Source: Clostridia bacterium
Lineage (GTDB): Bacteria; Bacillota; TC1; UBA5767
Reading direction: 5' to 3'
Assembly: GCA_016887505.1 (NCBI GenBank)
Contig: CP069393.1
Coordinates: 2,499,014-2,563,013 of the forward strand
DNA length: 64,000 nt
Below, in pieces: positions 1 through 9,561 of the stretch. Numbering within the stretch: the first letter of the stretch is position 1; each line of letters begins with the position of its first letter. Made by a program: the position numbers and the translations under genes. The notes below the pieces were generated by a model. It ran no database searches. It was not told where the DNA came from and worked only from the letters and a program-made list of their open reading frames with translations.

Positions 1-434
1 CAGAAAAGCTTAGACCAGATTATGATTTCATCATTGTAGATTCAGCACCATCTTTAGGCTTGATGACTTTAAATGTATTGGCTGCTTGTGATAGCGTATT
101 GATTCCGGCAACACCGGAGTACCTATCTGTAAAAGGTTTGGAGTTATTACTTCAAACAATTATGAAGATAAAGCGCAGAATTAATCCAAGCATTACTTTT
201 GAAGGTATTCTGCTAACCATGTTTGATGAAAGAACCAATCTATCCAAGAATATGATTGAAATGGTGGATGAAGCTTATGGTGAACATATCAAAGTGTTTG
301 ATATTAGGATACCTAAGTCAGTAAAAGTAGGTGAAGCCAATCTTCAAAGTAAATGTATTGTGGATTATATGCCAACAAATAAAGCTGCTATAGCGTATCA
401 GGAACTAGTAAAGGAGTTGATTAGTAATGGATAA
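1..434 (+). CDS. parA: ParA-type partition ATPase, 3' part only
   Basis: The reading frame is already open at the left edge (first full codon at base 3), so this is the C-terminal part of a larger gene starting outside the window. The visible part begins with the Walker B-like segment DFIIVDSAPSLGLMT followed by LIPATPEYLSVKGLELL, as in the ParA/Soj family. These ATPases move or anchor replicons through ParB bound at parS. It overlaps parB by 8 bases, so the two are translationally coupled. The family call rests on the conserved C-terminal half; the P-loop is not visible. An ICE partition role is inferred from the neighbours. Confidence 0.9.
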   Translation, partial: EKLRPDYDFIIVDSAPSLGLMTLNVLAACDSVLIPATPEYLSVKGLELLLQTIMKIKRRINPSITFEGILLTMFDERTNLSKNMIEMVDEAYGEHIKVFDIRIPKSVKVGEANLQSKCIVDYMPTNKAAIAYQELVKELISNG

Positions 435-1449
435 AACAAAAATGAAAAAAGTTGAAACCTTTGCCTCAATATTTGGTGAAGATCACAGTGAAGTGCCATC
501 TGAAAAACAAGATGGCACAACCTCTTTAAAGCTGGATGATCTTATTCCTTTTAGAAATCACCCATTCAAGCTTTATGAAGGGGACCGGTTTAATGACATG
601 GTGGAGAGCATTAAAAACTACGGTGTGATTGTTCCTATTGTAGTAAGAAAAGTGGATGATAAGTATGAAATATTATCTGGCCATAACAGAGTTAATGCGG
701 CTAAAGAAGCTGGATTAACTGAAGTTCCAACAGTTATTAAAGAAGGACTTACAGAAGAAGAAGCAACACTCATAGTCACTGAAACAAATTTAATGCAACG
801 ATCTTTTTCAGATTTAGCTTACTCAGAAAGAGCCACGGTTATTGCTACTAGACATACAGCCATGAAGAAACAAGGTGTAAGAAATGATCTGCTAGATGAA
901 ATTGAAAAGCTATCGAAAGCTCCTGATTTGTCAGCTGATTCAACTTTTCGCCCAATGGGCGAAAAGTTAAGGTCTGATCAAAATATTGGTGAAGAATACG
1001 GTATTTCTCCAAGAAATATATCAAGATACTTACGTATTAACGAATTAAGTGCTCCATTAAAAGACTTAGTTGATGAAGGTAAAATTGCTATGCGAGCTGG
1101 GGTAGACCTCTCTTATCTATCACAGGAAAATCAAGAAATGGTGGAGGCCATTATTTCTGAAAACACATTTAAAGTGGATATGAAAAAGGCTGCTCTTTTG
1201 AGAAAGCATGAGAAAGAGGGTAACCTAAACTGGAATACAGCCCAAAAGATTATTAATGGAGATATGCTAAAAAGCACTGGTAAAGTGAAACCATTTAAGC
1301 TACAACCAACAATCATTTCAAAGTATTTTAATCCAAATGAAGATAAGAAGGCTATTGAAAAAACAATTGAAAAGGCTCTTGATTTTTACTTTAGCCAGAT
1401 GAAAAACCAATCACATTACATTGAGGAGGGGGAGGAGATGATTGAATAG
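427..1449 (+). CDS. parB: ParB/Spo0J-like partition protein
   Basis: 340 residues. The N-terminal ParB nuclease-like fold shows YKLEILSGHNR-type motif YEILSGHNRVNAAKEAG and the ETNLMQRSFSDLAYSERA segment that follows it in ParB proteins; a helix-turn-helix region (GEEYGISPRNISRYLRI) follows. It would bind parS-like sites and CTP and work with the ParA encoded just upstream. ATG 427 has AAGGAG at 411-416. Its 3' end overlaps the next gene, whose TTG start lies at 1442. Odd point: a perfect 12-bp inverted repeat with a 3-base loop lies inside the coding sequence at 942-968, between the N-terminal domain and the helix-turn-helix. Confidence 0.92.
   Translation: MDKTKMKKVETFASIFGEDHSEVPSEKQDGTTSLKLDDLIPFRNHPFKLYEGDRFNDMVESIKNYGVIVPIVVRKVDDKYEILSGHNRVNAAKEAGLTEVPTVIKEGLTEEEATLIVTETNLMQRSFSDLAYSERATVIATRHTAMKKQGVRNDLLDEIEKLSKAPDLSADSTFRPMGEKLRSDQNIGEEYGISPRNISRYLRINELSAPLKDLVDEGKIAMRAGVDLSYLSQENQEMVEAIISENTFKVDMKKAALLRKHEKEGNLNWNTAQKIINGDMLKSTGKVKPFKLQPTIISKYFNPNEDKKAIEKTIEKALDFYFSQMKNQSHYIEEGEEMIE
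942..968. repeat. Perfect inverted repeat inside parB
   Basis: Arms AACTTTTCGCCC (942-953) and GGGCGAAAAGTT (957-968) pair perfectly over 12 bp around the loop AAT. It is read in frame as part of the segment STFRPMGEKL. There is no following T-run, so it is not an intrinsic terminator. It may be an in-frame palindromic insertion, a protein-binding site, or an mRNA hairpin. Confidence 0.85.
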
Positions 1450-4400
1450 ACTGACAGAAATCAAGGAAATTTATGACTACATCTTGAAGGAAATCATGCA
1501 AGATGAGCAGGCATGGAAATACTTTCTAACATTTCATGCAAAGATATATAAGCACAGCTTTAATAATGCCGTGCTCATATATGCCCAAAGACCTGAAGCT
1601 ACATTAGTTGCTGATATGGAAATCTGGAACCGTCGCATTGGCAGGTGGATTAACAGAGGTGCTAAGAGTATTGCAGTCTTCGATGATCAAAGTGCTTATT
1701 TAAAACTAAAATACCTGTTTGATATTGAAGATACCCATGGCCAGCCACATACCATTCCAAAAGTGTGGAAATTGAATGAAACATTAGAATCACAACTATT
1801 AGAAAGTTTTAATGCAAACACCCTGTCAGAATGGATTGCAAGGCGGACCCATGAATCTGTCCTTGCTTATACCTCAGATATCCAGCAAGGTCTTGAAAAG
1901 GAATTGCCTAAGACCAAATTATCGGGACTTCCCGTTGAAGGCGTTTTAAGGCAGTTTATGCAGTCTCTTATGGATAGTGTAGAGTATATGACAGCCATTC
2001 GATCAGGCATTGAAGAACCTAAGCTAAGTAATCTAAATTCATTTAGTACAGTAACAGATTTTGATTCAAAGGCATTAACACTAAGATTAGGTTATCTGAC
2101 AAGTACCATCTCAGAACATATTCTAAGAGAAATCGAAAGAGAAATTAAGACCATCAAAGAAGAAAAAAGGAGCGTGAATGTTAATGAAACCCATGGAACT
2201 CAGTTATCAGGAAGTACAAGGGATTTATCATCCTCAGATTCAAGTATCGAGGGAGGAAAGCTACGACAAGAAGCCGCTAGGGAAGTACGGGCAGATGGCG
2301 TTGAATTATCTGAAAGAGGAACACATCAATCGGTACAATTATCTAGTGACCGAAGGGACGTTGCTTCCAATGATGCATCAAGTGAACGAGGAAGCGTGGG
2401 AGAGGATGGAGAAACTTCAAGGCCAGATGCTACAAGAAGAACCCATTCAGGACCCGACCAACACTTATCAGACTTATCATCACAGAGAGATGATCAGAAT
2501 GAGAGCGGAGGAGATCGTTCTTCAAGAAATCATCTTCAAGGAGAGATAGCAAAAGATTTAGAGCTGCCAGAGCGTAGCTCTTTTTTAATGGAACTAACAG
2601 ATGATGAAATTATTGAAAAGGTAGTACTAAGAGGTTCTGGTTTTGAAGGTGGGAAACAGCGGATTGTAGATTTCTTCTCAGAAGAACATACTGCAAAAGA
2701 AAAAGCAGACTTTCTAAAAAATGAATATGGTACTGGCGGTAGTTCTGTTACATTCTCTGATGATTTAAGTGGTTTTGAAAACCACGACAGTAAAGGAATT
2801 ACAATTGATATTTATAAAAGCGATAAAGAAATTCATTTGTCTTGGGCTAAAGTGGCTTCTGGTATTGATGCCTTAATTGATAACGGTAAATATTTTGAAC
2901 CACGTTATAAAAATGATAATCCACCAACAAGAAAGACAGTGTATCAACCAACATTATTTGACTTAGGTTACGCTGAAAATGACATTAGGCATGAGAATTA
3001 TAAAAAGTTAATGAAGGTTGCTCCTGGAATCTTAAACGGACGTTATCGGTATATGAAGCTAAAAGCGCCTGGCTTTATGGACCTTGTCATTGAAAGACTT
3101 TATGAGAATCGAATCTCTCTATCCCATTATTACGAGCAAAATGGAGATTTAATGAGTGATCCAGATATGGAACTCATAGTGGACCATAATCAAAAGACAT
3201 TAACAGCAGCCACTTTTCAACAAGATAATATGGCAATCTATCATGTAGCGTATCAGGGTGATGAGTTGATTAATCTTGATTTAGAAGATGAGTTAAATGA
3301 TTTTCTAAAAGATTGGTTATCAAATATTGCTAGGCAAGGTCACATTGTTTATAAGGCTTATTATTTAGAGGATATTGATGAAGAGAATCAAGAACCAATA
3401 TTTGATGATAACGGTCATGAAATCATTATTGAAGCATCTTCAAAAACGGATGATTTATTGGACTTAGAAGATGAGGATCTCCATGAATATCCTTTAGAAG
3501 TGGGTATGGAAGTGGATATTGAGGGAAGGAAATTTCAGATCGAATCCATTGATTATGATAGCAATGCGGTATCTCTTATGGATTTAACTTTTGCAGGGCA
3601 AACGGGTTATCCAATTTTCAGAAAAGAAAGTGTTGATTTTATTTTGGATTTTCTCCCTGATGAGAAACCACTGACTGAAGAAGAAAAGTGGGGCATTGTA
3701 TCCATTGGTCCAGTTAAAGATGAAAAGAAAAAGGAGGAACAATCTACAAAAATCAATTATCAATTTTCACCTGAAGATGAGATTGGTATTGGTGGGTTAA
3801 AAACAAAATTCAGAGCCAATGTTGAAACCATTAAAACGTTAAAAGTTATTGAGGCAGAAAATCGAATGGCAACAGATAAAGAACAATCCATCTTAGCCAG
3901 GTATGTAGGTTGGGGTGGTATGCCTGGGGCTTTTGATATAGGGGCAAGTGGCTGGAGCAATGAGTATGCTGAATTAAAGAAACTCTTGTCACAAGAAGAA
4001 TACGATAGTGCAAAAGCCTCAACGCCCAATGCCCACTATACATCTTCAATTGTCATTCAAAGCATTTATCAGGCACTTGATCAGTTTGGTTTTAAAAAGG
4101 GGAACATCTTGGAACCTTCCTTAGGTGTTGGTAATTTCTTTTCCCACCTTCCTGACTCTATGAACAAGTCAAAACTCTTTGGGGTTGAACTGGATGATGT
4201 ATCAGGTCGTATTGCAAGACAGCTCTATCAGAATGCACAGATTCAAATTAAAGGTTATGAAGAAACACAGTTTGAAGATAACTTTTTTGATGTAGCCATT
4301 GGCAATGTCCCTTTTGGTAATTATAAAGTATATGACAGACTTTATGATAAGCATAACTTCATGATCCATGACTATTTCTTAGCAAAAACATTAGATAAAG

Positions 4401-7400
4401 TACGTCCTGGTGGCATCATTGCCTTTGTTACCAGTAAGGGAACCATGGACAAAAAAGATCAAGCTGTCAGAAAGTATATTGCTGAAAGAGCAGAGCTGAT
4501 AGGTGCAATACGATTACCCAATACAGCATTTAAGGAAAATGCTAATACCGATGTAACAGCAGATATTCTTTTTCTTAAAAAAAGAGAACGCAGGTCGGTG
4601 GAAATACCAACTTGGCTATCAGTTACAGAAAATGAAAATGGGGTCCCCGTCAATCAGTACTTCATTGACCATCCCCATATGATGCTTGGTGAAATGATAT
4701 TTGATGAAAGAATGTTTGGTAGAGACAGTCGTTATACGACATGTGTAAATACAGATAGTAACTTTAATCTACAAGAAGCTCTAACAGAAGCAGTCTCTCA
4801 TCTTCAAGCTGAAATCGGCTATTACGAGCAGGCAAAAAAAGAGGATAACAATGACATCCCTGCTGATCATAAGTATAAGAACTACTGTTATGCCTTTATA
4901 GATGACAAACTTTATTACCGTGAAAACTCTATGATGAGACGAATGGATTATACCGGTAAAACCCTTGAACGTATTCAAGGCATGATGGCGATTCGTGAAA
5001 TAACAAGAGAAACCATTACACTTCAAATGGAAGGTTGTACTAAGGAAACGCTTGAAAAGGCTCAAGATCAATTAAATCAACTCTACGATACATTTGTGAA
5101 GAATCATGGTTATATTACTTCAAGACCAAATGCCAGTGCCTTCCGTGATGACAATGATTATCCACTTTTATGTTCTCTAGAAGTGGAGGATGAAGATCAT
5201 CATGTCACAAAGGCAGACATGTTTACCAAAAGAACCATTAAGCCTTATGAATCCATAACAGATGTAGATTCTGCATTTGAAGCATTAACAGCTTCCTTAA
5301 ATGAAAAAGGCATGGTGGATATTCCATTTATGGCTGAGCTTTATGATGAAGAACCTCAAGTCATCATTAAAGAGCTTGAACAAGACATTTATCTGAACCC
5401 TGAAAAGTATGATGAAAATGATGTTTTAAGAGGCTGGGAGACAGCTGATGAGTACCTCTCAGGTGATGTTAGGCAAAAACTTAAATTTGCCAAGGTCTTT
5501 GCGGATATGAATCCTGAACTCTTTTCTAAGAATGTCCCTGCCCTAGAAAAAGTACAACCCATTGATCTTGAAGCCAGTGATATTGATGTAAGGTTAGGAA
5601 CCACTTGGATTGAACCAACAGATTATGAGCAGTTCATCTATGAGACCTTGAAAACACCGAGATATTATTACAATACTGGTGGAAGAAATGAAATCAAAGT
5701 GCACTACAACAATTACAATGCAAGCTTTGCAGTTGAGAACAAAGGATTAGATGGCTATTCAGTTTCAGCCAAAGAAACCTATGGTACATCTAGAATGAAT
5801 GCTTACTACATCATTGAAGACAGCTTAAACCTTAGAAATTCTACGGTGAAGGATCGCGTTGAAGATGGTGATACAGTAAAATATATCATCAACAAAAAAG
5901 AGACCATGCTGGCGAGAGAAAAACAATCACTGCTAAAACAAGCCTTTAAAGAATGGCTATTTAAAGATCCAGAAAGACGTAAAAAGTATGTGAATTATTA
6001 TAATCAGCACTATAACAATATCCGTCTGAGAGAATATGATGGCAGTTACTTAAAGTTCCCAGGCATGAATCCAGATATTAAATTAAGAGAACATCAAACA
6101 GCTGCCATTGCAAGAATTATCTATGGTGGCAGTACACTTCTAGCTCATTCAGTAGGTGCAGGTAAGACTTTTGAAATGGTTGCTAGCTGTATGGAACAAA
6201 AGAGACTGGGACTGATTAATAAAGCAGTGCTTGTTGTACCAAATCATTTAACACAGCATATCGGCAGTGAGTTCTTAAGGCTTTATCCATCGGCTAATAT
6301 TCTTGTCACCACAAAGAAAGATTTTCAAAAATCAAATCGTAGACGTTTCGTCAGTCGTATTGCTACTGGTGCTTATGATGCTGTTATTATGGGACACTCC
6401 CAATTCGAAAAGATTCCTGTATCGAATGAACGACAGGAAGAAATGATTCATAGGCAGATCAATGATATCTCTGCTGCTATTGCTGATGCAAAAAAGAGTA
6501 ATGGCGAAAATTGGAGTATCAAGCAGATGGAAAAACTTAAGCTATCATTAACAGCTGAAATTAAACGACTTCATGATAGCCCTAAAGATGATGTCATTAA
6601 CTTTGAAGAACTTGGAATTGATTGTGTCTATGTAGATGAAGCCCATTATTTTAAGAATTGTGCTGTGTTTTCAAAGATAAGAAATGTTGCAGGAATCTCA
6701 AATACGAGAAGTAAGAAATCCATGGATATGCTCATGAAAACCCAGTATATCCAAGAAATCAATCATGGTCGTGGGGTAATCTTTGCTACGGGAACCCCCA
6801 TCAGTAATAGTATGACCGAAATGTATGTGATGCAAAGGTATATTCAAAATAAGGAGCTTGAAGCAAGAGGCATCCATCACTTTGATGCATGGGCAGCACA
6901 GTTTGGAGAAGTTGTTTCAAGCCTTGAGTTAGCACCAGAAGGAACCGGCTATCGCTATAAAAGCAGATTTGCTAAATTCTCAAATTTACCGGAGCTGATG
7001 ACGATTTTTAAAAACATGGCAGATGTAAAAACAGCCGATATGCTTAAATTACCTATTCCTAAGTTAAAAGGTGATAAGCATAAGTTGATTTCAGCTGAGT
7101 CCAGTGATTTTACAAAAGAGATTATGGAAAGCTTTGTAGAAAGGGCAAGTGATATTCGAAATGGTATGGTTGATCCAAGGATTGATAACATGCTTAAAAT
7201 AATCAACGAAGCAAGACTTTTAGGCCTTGATCCTAGACTGCTTTATAATGAAGCACCAAATGAACCCGACAGCAAAGTCAATCAGTGCATTGATAAGGTC
7301 TTTGAAGAATATAAGGAGAGCCATGCTTTTAAAGGAACACAAATCATATTTTGTGATGTAGGAACGCCTAATACAGATGGGCGTTTTTCTGTTTATCCTT

Positions 7401-8548
7401 ATATCAAGGAAGAATTAATAAAGAGAGGTATTCCAGAAAAAGAGGTTTGCTTTATACATGATGCCAACAGTGAAGCACAAAGAGAAACGCTATTTGCAGA
7501 TATGCGTAGTGGTAATAAAAGAATTATCATTGGTTCAACTGCTAAGATGGGTACTGGAACTAATATTCAAGACCGATTAATTGCCCTTCATCATTTAGAC
7601 TGCCCATGGAGACCAAGTGATCTGGAGCAGCGAGAAGGAAGAATCTTAAGACAAGGTAATCAAAATGAAGCTGTAAACATTTATAAATACGTGACAAAAT
7701 CAACATTTGACAGTTATTTGTGGCAAATTGTTGAGAACAAACAGCGATTCATCAGTCAAATCATGACTAGTAAATCCGTAGCAAGAAATGCAGAGGATAT
7801 TGATGAAACAGTACTATCATTTGCAGAAGTTAAAGCCCTAGCAACAGGCAATCCTTTAATTAAAGAAAAGATGGATATTGATAACGAAGTCAGCCGTTTA
7901 AGTCTTTTAAAGTCTGAATACAACAGCAGAAGGTATGCCATGGAGGATAATTTTACCTACAAATATCCTAAGCTGATTCAACAGGCAAAACAGCGCCTTG
8001 AAGGATTGATTAAGGACATCAGTAAGCGTGACATGAATCAAACAGAAGAGTTTCAAATCAATATTGATGGTAAGTTCTTTGACGAAAGGGAAAAAGCAGG
8101 AACATATTTTCAAGTGTTACTTTTAAGGATCGAACCAGATAAAGAAACTCATATAGGAACATTTAATGGCTTTGATCTCTTAATCCAAAAGAATAATTTC
8201 TTTGGTCAGTATAAGATGATTCTTCATGCAGAGCAAAAGTACGAAGTTGAATTTGGAGATAGTCCCCATGGTAATATGGTAAGGCTTGAAAACCTTTTGG
8301 AAGGTCTTGAAAAGCGCATTGAAAAAATAGAAAGCCAGATTGATGAGTATGAAAGAAACATGACCCAGTCCAAGGAAGAATGGGAGAAACCATTTATGTA
8401 TGAGGAAGAGTTAGCACTGAAGCTAAAGCGACAGTTCGAGCTGAATGCTGAACTGGACATGGATAAAGGTGATGATGGTATCGCAGTGAGTGAAGAAGAT
8501 TTTAATGAAGGAGTAATCATTGAAGATGACGAAGAAATGACAGTTTAG
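1442..8548 (+). CDS. Giant ArdC-like / N6-DNA methylase / SNF2-type helicase protein
   Basis: 2368 residues. The start is TTG 1442, with GGAGGAG at 1431-1437, overlapping parB by 8 bases. Order of domains: an ArdC/LtrC-like N-terminal segment (about residues 1-120, LIYAQRPEATLVADMEIWN) without a visible HExxH; a low-complexity S/R/D/E/G-rich linker (about 245-370); an adenine methyltransferase-like domain with EPSLGVGNFF (about 891) and the motif IV variant NVPFGNY (about 955); then a superfamily 2 helicase with SVGAGKTFEM (about 1571), VDEAHYF (about 1731), FATGTPISNS, and GRILRQGNQ (about 2063). Proteins of this design are common in clostridial ICEs and are thought to protect or process transferred DNA; the exact activity is not established. 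The linker coincides with an overprinted tnpV gene in another frame. Confidence 0.9.
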   Translation: MNRLTEIKEIYDYILKEIMQDEQAWKYFLTFHAKIYKHSFNNAVLIYAQRPEATLVADMEIWNRRIGRWINRGAKSIAVFDDQSAYLKLKYLFDIEDTHGQPHTIPKVWKLNETLESQLLESFNANTLSEWIARRTHESVLAYTSDIQQGLEKELPKTKLSGLPVEGVLRQFMQSLMDSVEYMTAIRSGIEEPKLSNLNSFSTVTDFDSKALTLRLGYLTSTISEHILREIEREIKTIKEEKRSVNVNETHGTQLSGSTRDLSSSDSSIEGGKLRQEAAREVRADGVELSERGTHQSVQLSSDRRDVASNDASSERGSVGEDGETSRPDATRRTHSGPDQHLSDLSSQRDDQNESGGDRSSRNHLQGEIAKDLELPERSSFLMELTDDEIIEKVVLRGSGFEGGKQRIVDFFSEEHTAKEKADFLKNEYGTGGSSVTFSDDLSGFENHDSKGITIDIYKSDKEIHLSWAKVASGIDALIDNGKYFEPRYKNDNPPTRKTVYQPTLFDLGYAENDIRHENYKKLMKVAPGILNGRYRYMKLKAPGFMDLVIERLYENRISLSHYYEQNGDLMSDPDMELIVDHNQKTLTAATFQQDNMAIYHVAYQGDELINLDLEDELNDFLKDWLSNIARQGHIVYKAYYLEDIDEENQEPIFDDNGHEIIIEASSKTDDLLDLEDEDLHEYPLEVGMEVDIEGRKFQIESIDYDSNAVSLMDLTFAGQTGYPIFRKESVDFILDFLPDEKPLTEEEKWGIVSIGPVKDEKKKEEQSTKINYQFSPEDEIGIGGLKTKFRANVETIKTLKVIEAENRMATDKEQSILARYVGWGGMPGAFDIGASGWSNEYAELKKLLSQEEYDSAKASTPNAHYTSSIVIQSIYQALDQFGFKKGNILEPSLGVGNFFSHLPDSMNKSKLFGVELDDVSGRIARQLYQNAQIQIKGYEETQFEDNFFDVAIGNVPFGNYKVYDRLYDKHNFMIHDYFLAKTLDKVRPGGIIAFVTSKGTMDKKDQAVRKYIAERAELIGAIRLPNTAFKENANTDVTADILFLKKRERRSVEIPTWLSVTENENGVPVNQYFIDHPHMMLGEMIFDERMFGRDSRYTTCVNTDSNFNLQEALTEAVSHLQAEIGYYEQAKKEDNNDIPADHKYKNYCYAFIDDKLYYRENSMMRRMDYTGKTLERIQGMMAIREITRETITLQMEGCTKETLEKAQDQLNQLYDTFVKNHGYITSRPNASAFRDDNDYPLLCSLEVEDEDHHVTKADMFTKRTIKPYESITDVDSAFEALTASLNEKGMVDIPFMAELYDEEPQVIIKELEQDIYLNPEKYDENDVLRGWETADEYLSGDVRQKLKFAKVFADMNPELFSKNVPALEKVQPIDLEASDIDVRLGTTWIEPTDYEQFIYETLKTPRYYYNTGGRNEIKVHYNNYNASFAVENKGLDGYSVSAKETYGTSRMNAYYIIEDSLNLRNSTVKDRVEDGDTVKYIINKKETMLAREKQSLLKQAFKEWLFKDPERRKKYVNYYNQHYNNIRLREYDGSYLKFPGMNPDIKLREHQTAAIARIIYGGSTLLAHSVGAGKTFEMVASCMEQKRLGLINKAVLVVPNHLTQHIGSEFLRLYPSANILVTTKKDFQKSNRRRFVSRIATGAYDAVIMGHSQFEKIPVSNERQEEMIHRQINDISAAIADAKKSNGENWSIKQMEKLKLSLTAEIKRLHDSPKDDVINFEELGIDCVYVDEAHYFKNCAVFSKIRNVAGISNTRSKKSMDMLMKTQYIQEINHGRGVIFATGTPISNSMTEMYVMQRYIQNKELEARGIHHFDAWAAQFGEVVSSLELAPEGTGYRYKSRFAKFSNLPELMTIFKNMADVKTADMLKLPIPKLKGDKHKLISAESSDFTKEIMESFVERASDIRNGMVDPRIDNMLKIINEARLLGLDPRLLYNEAPNEPDSKVNQCIDKVFEEYKESHAFKGTQIIFCDVGTPNTDGRFSVYPYIKEELIKRGIPEKEVCFIHDANSEAQRETLFADMRSGNKRIIIGSTAKMGTGTNIQDRLIALHHLDCPWRPSDLEQREGRILRQGNQNEAVNIYKYVTKSTFDSYLWQIVENKQRFISQIMTSKSVARNAEDIDETVLSFAEVKALATGNPLIKEKMDIDNEVSRLSLLKSEYNSRRYAMEDNFTYKYPKLIQQAKQRLEGLIKDISKRDMNQTEEFQINIDGKFFDEREKAGTYFQVLLLRIEPDKETHIGTFNGFDLLIQKNNFFGQYKMILHAEQKYEVEFGDSPHGNMVRLENLLEGLEKRIEKIESQIDEYERNMTQSKEEWEKPFMYEEELALKLKRQFELNAELDMDKGDDGIAVSEEDFNEGVIIEDDEEMTV
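2178..2549 (+). CDS. tnpV: TnpV-family protein overprinted inside the giant helicase gene
   Basis: 123 residues in the +1 frame relative to the surrounding 2368-residue protein. The sequence matches the TnpV transposon protein family as I remember it: MELSYQEVQGIYHPQ at the N-terminus, KPLGKYGQMALNYLKEEH in the middle, WERMEKLQGQM, and a C-terminal RAEEIVLQEIIF. ATG 2178 has AAGGAG at 2167-2172, a good site at 5-base spacing (ATG 2184 and 2193 are alternatives). The other frame across the same bases is a low-complexity S/R/G/D/E-rich linker, which suggests that this frame carries the selective constraint. The function of TnpV is not known; it travels with mobile elements. Confidence 0.8.
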   Translation: MLMKPMELSYQEVQGIYHPQIQVSREESYDKKPLGKYGQMALNYLKEEHINRYNYLVTEGTLLPMMHQVNEEAWERMEKLQGQMLQEEPIQDPTNTYQTYHHREMIRMRAEEIVLQEIIFKER

Positions 8549-8570
8549 CAGGGGGCAACCCCTGCTTTTT
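8547..8570 (+). terminator. Intrinsic terminator overlapping the giant gene's stop codon
   Basis: AGCAGGGG (8547-8554), loop GCAA, CCCCTGCT (8559-8566), then T8566-T8570. An 8-bp stem with a GNRA loop and a short U-tract begins within the TAG stop. The next gene follows 21 bases later, so it probably attenuates rather than ends the operon. Confidence 0.75.
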
Positions 8571-8591
8571 AAATGGAAGGAGTTGAATTTA

Positions 8592-8840
8592 ATGACTAGA
8601 CAAATAATTCAAAATATCAAACAAGAAAACGTCATTGAGTTGATGTGTGAGGTTCTGGAGCTTTCGGAAAGCTCAGAAAAGAAAGTGACAAAAGCGGTAG
8701 AGAAATTAGGTATACAGGCATTCTTTACAAGTATTGATGCTTTGGAGGTTGAAGAAGTTGAAAAAGACAGAATTAAGGCACTTAAAGAAGTGATCGAAGC
8801 TAAAGCAAAATCATTAGAAGCATTGGAAGGGGGACAGTAA
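8592..8840 (+). CDS. Small conserved ICE protein, paralogue of the 9562 gene
   Basis: 82 residues from ATG 8592, with AAGGAG at 8577-8582; a TTG at 8583 would add three residues but sits directly on the ribosome site. It is soluble and predicted helical, with an acidic middle. Its GIQAFFTSIDALEVEEVEKD segment aligns with GIKAFLLHHNQLELATEEHE in the gene at 9562, on the far side of radC, and both end in a KRVI/KEVI-like helix. I do not recognise the family. The operon position between the giant helicase and RadC suggests a DNA-processing or regulatory accessory, but this is inference only. Confidence 0.75.
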   Translation: MTRQIIQNIKQENVIELMCEVLELSESSEKKVTKAVEKLGIQAFFTSIDALEVEEVEKDRIKALKEVIEAKAKSLEALEGGQ

Positions 8841-8841
8841 T

Positions 8842-9549
8842 ATGGCAACGAAAGCAAAATACTCAGATAGCTTTTTTCAAAGCTTAAATAAATTGACTGG
8901 TATTCCAATGAGCAAATTGAAAAGTTATGCAAAAGAAAACAATCCTTTTAATATATTAGAGCATCCAGGTGTTGTTGAACCTAATGACAGGCAACTTGAA
9001 AAACTCAATAAGCTAAATGAATTCATTGCTTCTTACAATGTGCTTAAGCTAGATCAGGAGAATGAAAAAATCACCTTTAAATCGCCTAATGATTCAGGGA
9101 AATACTTTGCATCTTTACTTGGTGGTGTGAAAGATAAGGAAAGATTCTTGGTTGCCTTTTTAGATAACAGCAACAGCATCATTGAGCTTAGAACAGTATC
9201 ACAAGGAACTACCAACATGGCGGTCGTATACCCAAGAGATATTCTAAAAATGGCTCTTGCAAATGATTGCAGTAGCATCATGCTATCGCACAATCATCCC
9301 GGGGGCAGTTTAAAAGCTTCTAGTGAAGATATTGCTTTAACACAACGGATTGTCGATATCTTTAGACCTTTAGATATTAAAGTATTAGATCATATTATTG
9401 TAGGTGGTTATAGCTTTAGTTCTATGGCAGAAAATGGCGTGTTACCAAACGATAGAATGGATGTTGCAAATTACGAACCTATTAAATTATCAGCAGCTGA
9501 AGAAGAGCAGGTTGAATATACTTCAGTGGATGAAGAGATGGAATTGTAG
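8842..9549 (+). CDS. radC: RadC-like JAB/MPN-domain protein
   Basis: 235 residues. The C-terminal half carries the RadC/JAMM metal motif SHNHPGGSLKASSEDIALTQ (about residues 148-167; H-x-H and the distal D), preceded by AVVYPRDILKMAL. The N-terminal third (about 80 residues) is specific to the element-borne form and precedes the JAB fold. RadC-like proteins are found on many plasmids and ICEs; despite the name, a DNA-repair role is not proven, and metal-dependent hydrolase activity is inferred from the fold. It starts 1 base after the preceding stop, with a GGGGGA ribosome site. Two small paralogous genes flank it. Confidence 0.9.
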   Translation: MATKAKYSDSFFQSLNKLTGIPMSKLKSYAKENNPFNILEHPGVVEPNDRQLEKLNKLNEFIASYNVLKLDQENEKITFKSPNDSGKYFASLLGGVKDKERFLVAFLDNSNSIIELRTVSQGTTNMAVVYPRDILKMALANDCSSIMLSHNHPGGSLKASSEDIALTQRIVDIFRPLDIKVLDHIIVGGYSFSSMAENGVLPNDRMDVANYEPIKLSAAEEEQVEYTSVDEEMEL

Positions 9550-9561
9550 GAGGGATTATTG

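Noticed and set aside
3760..8520. Many antisense open frames opposite the giant helicase gene
   Set aside because: No ribosome sites or recognisable families, and codon use follows the shadow of the sense gene.
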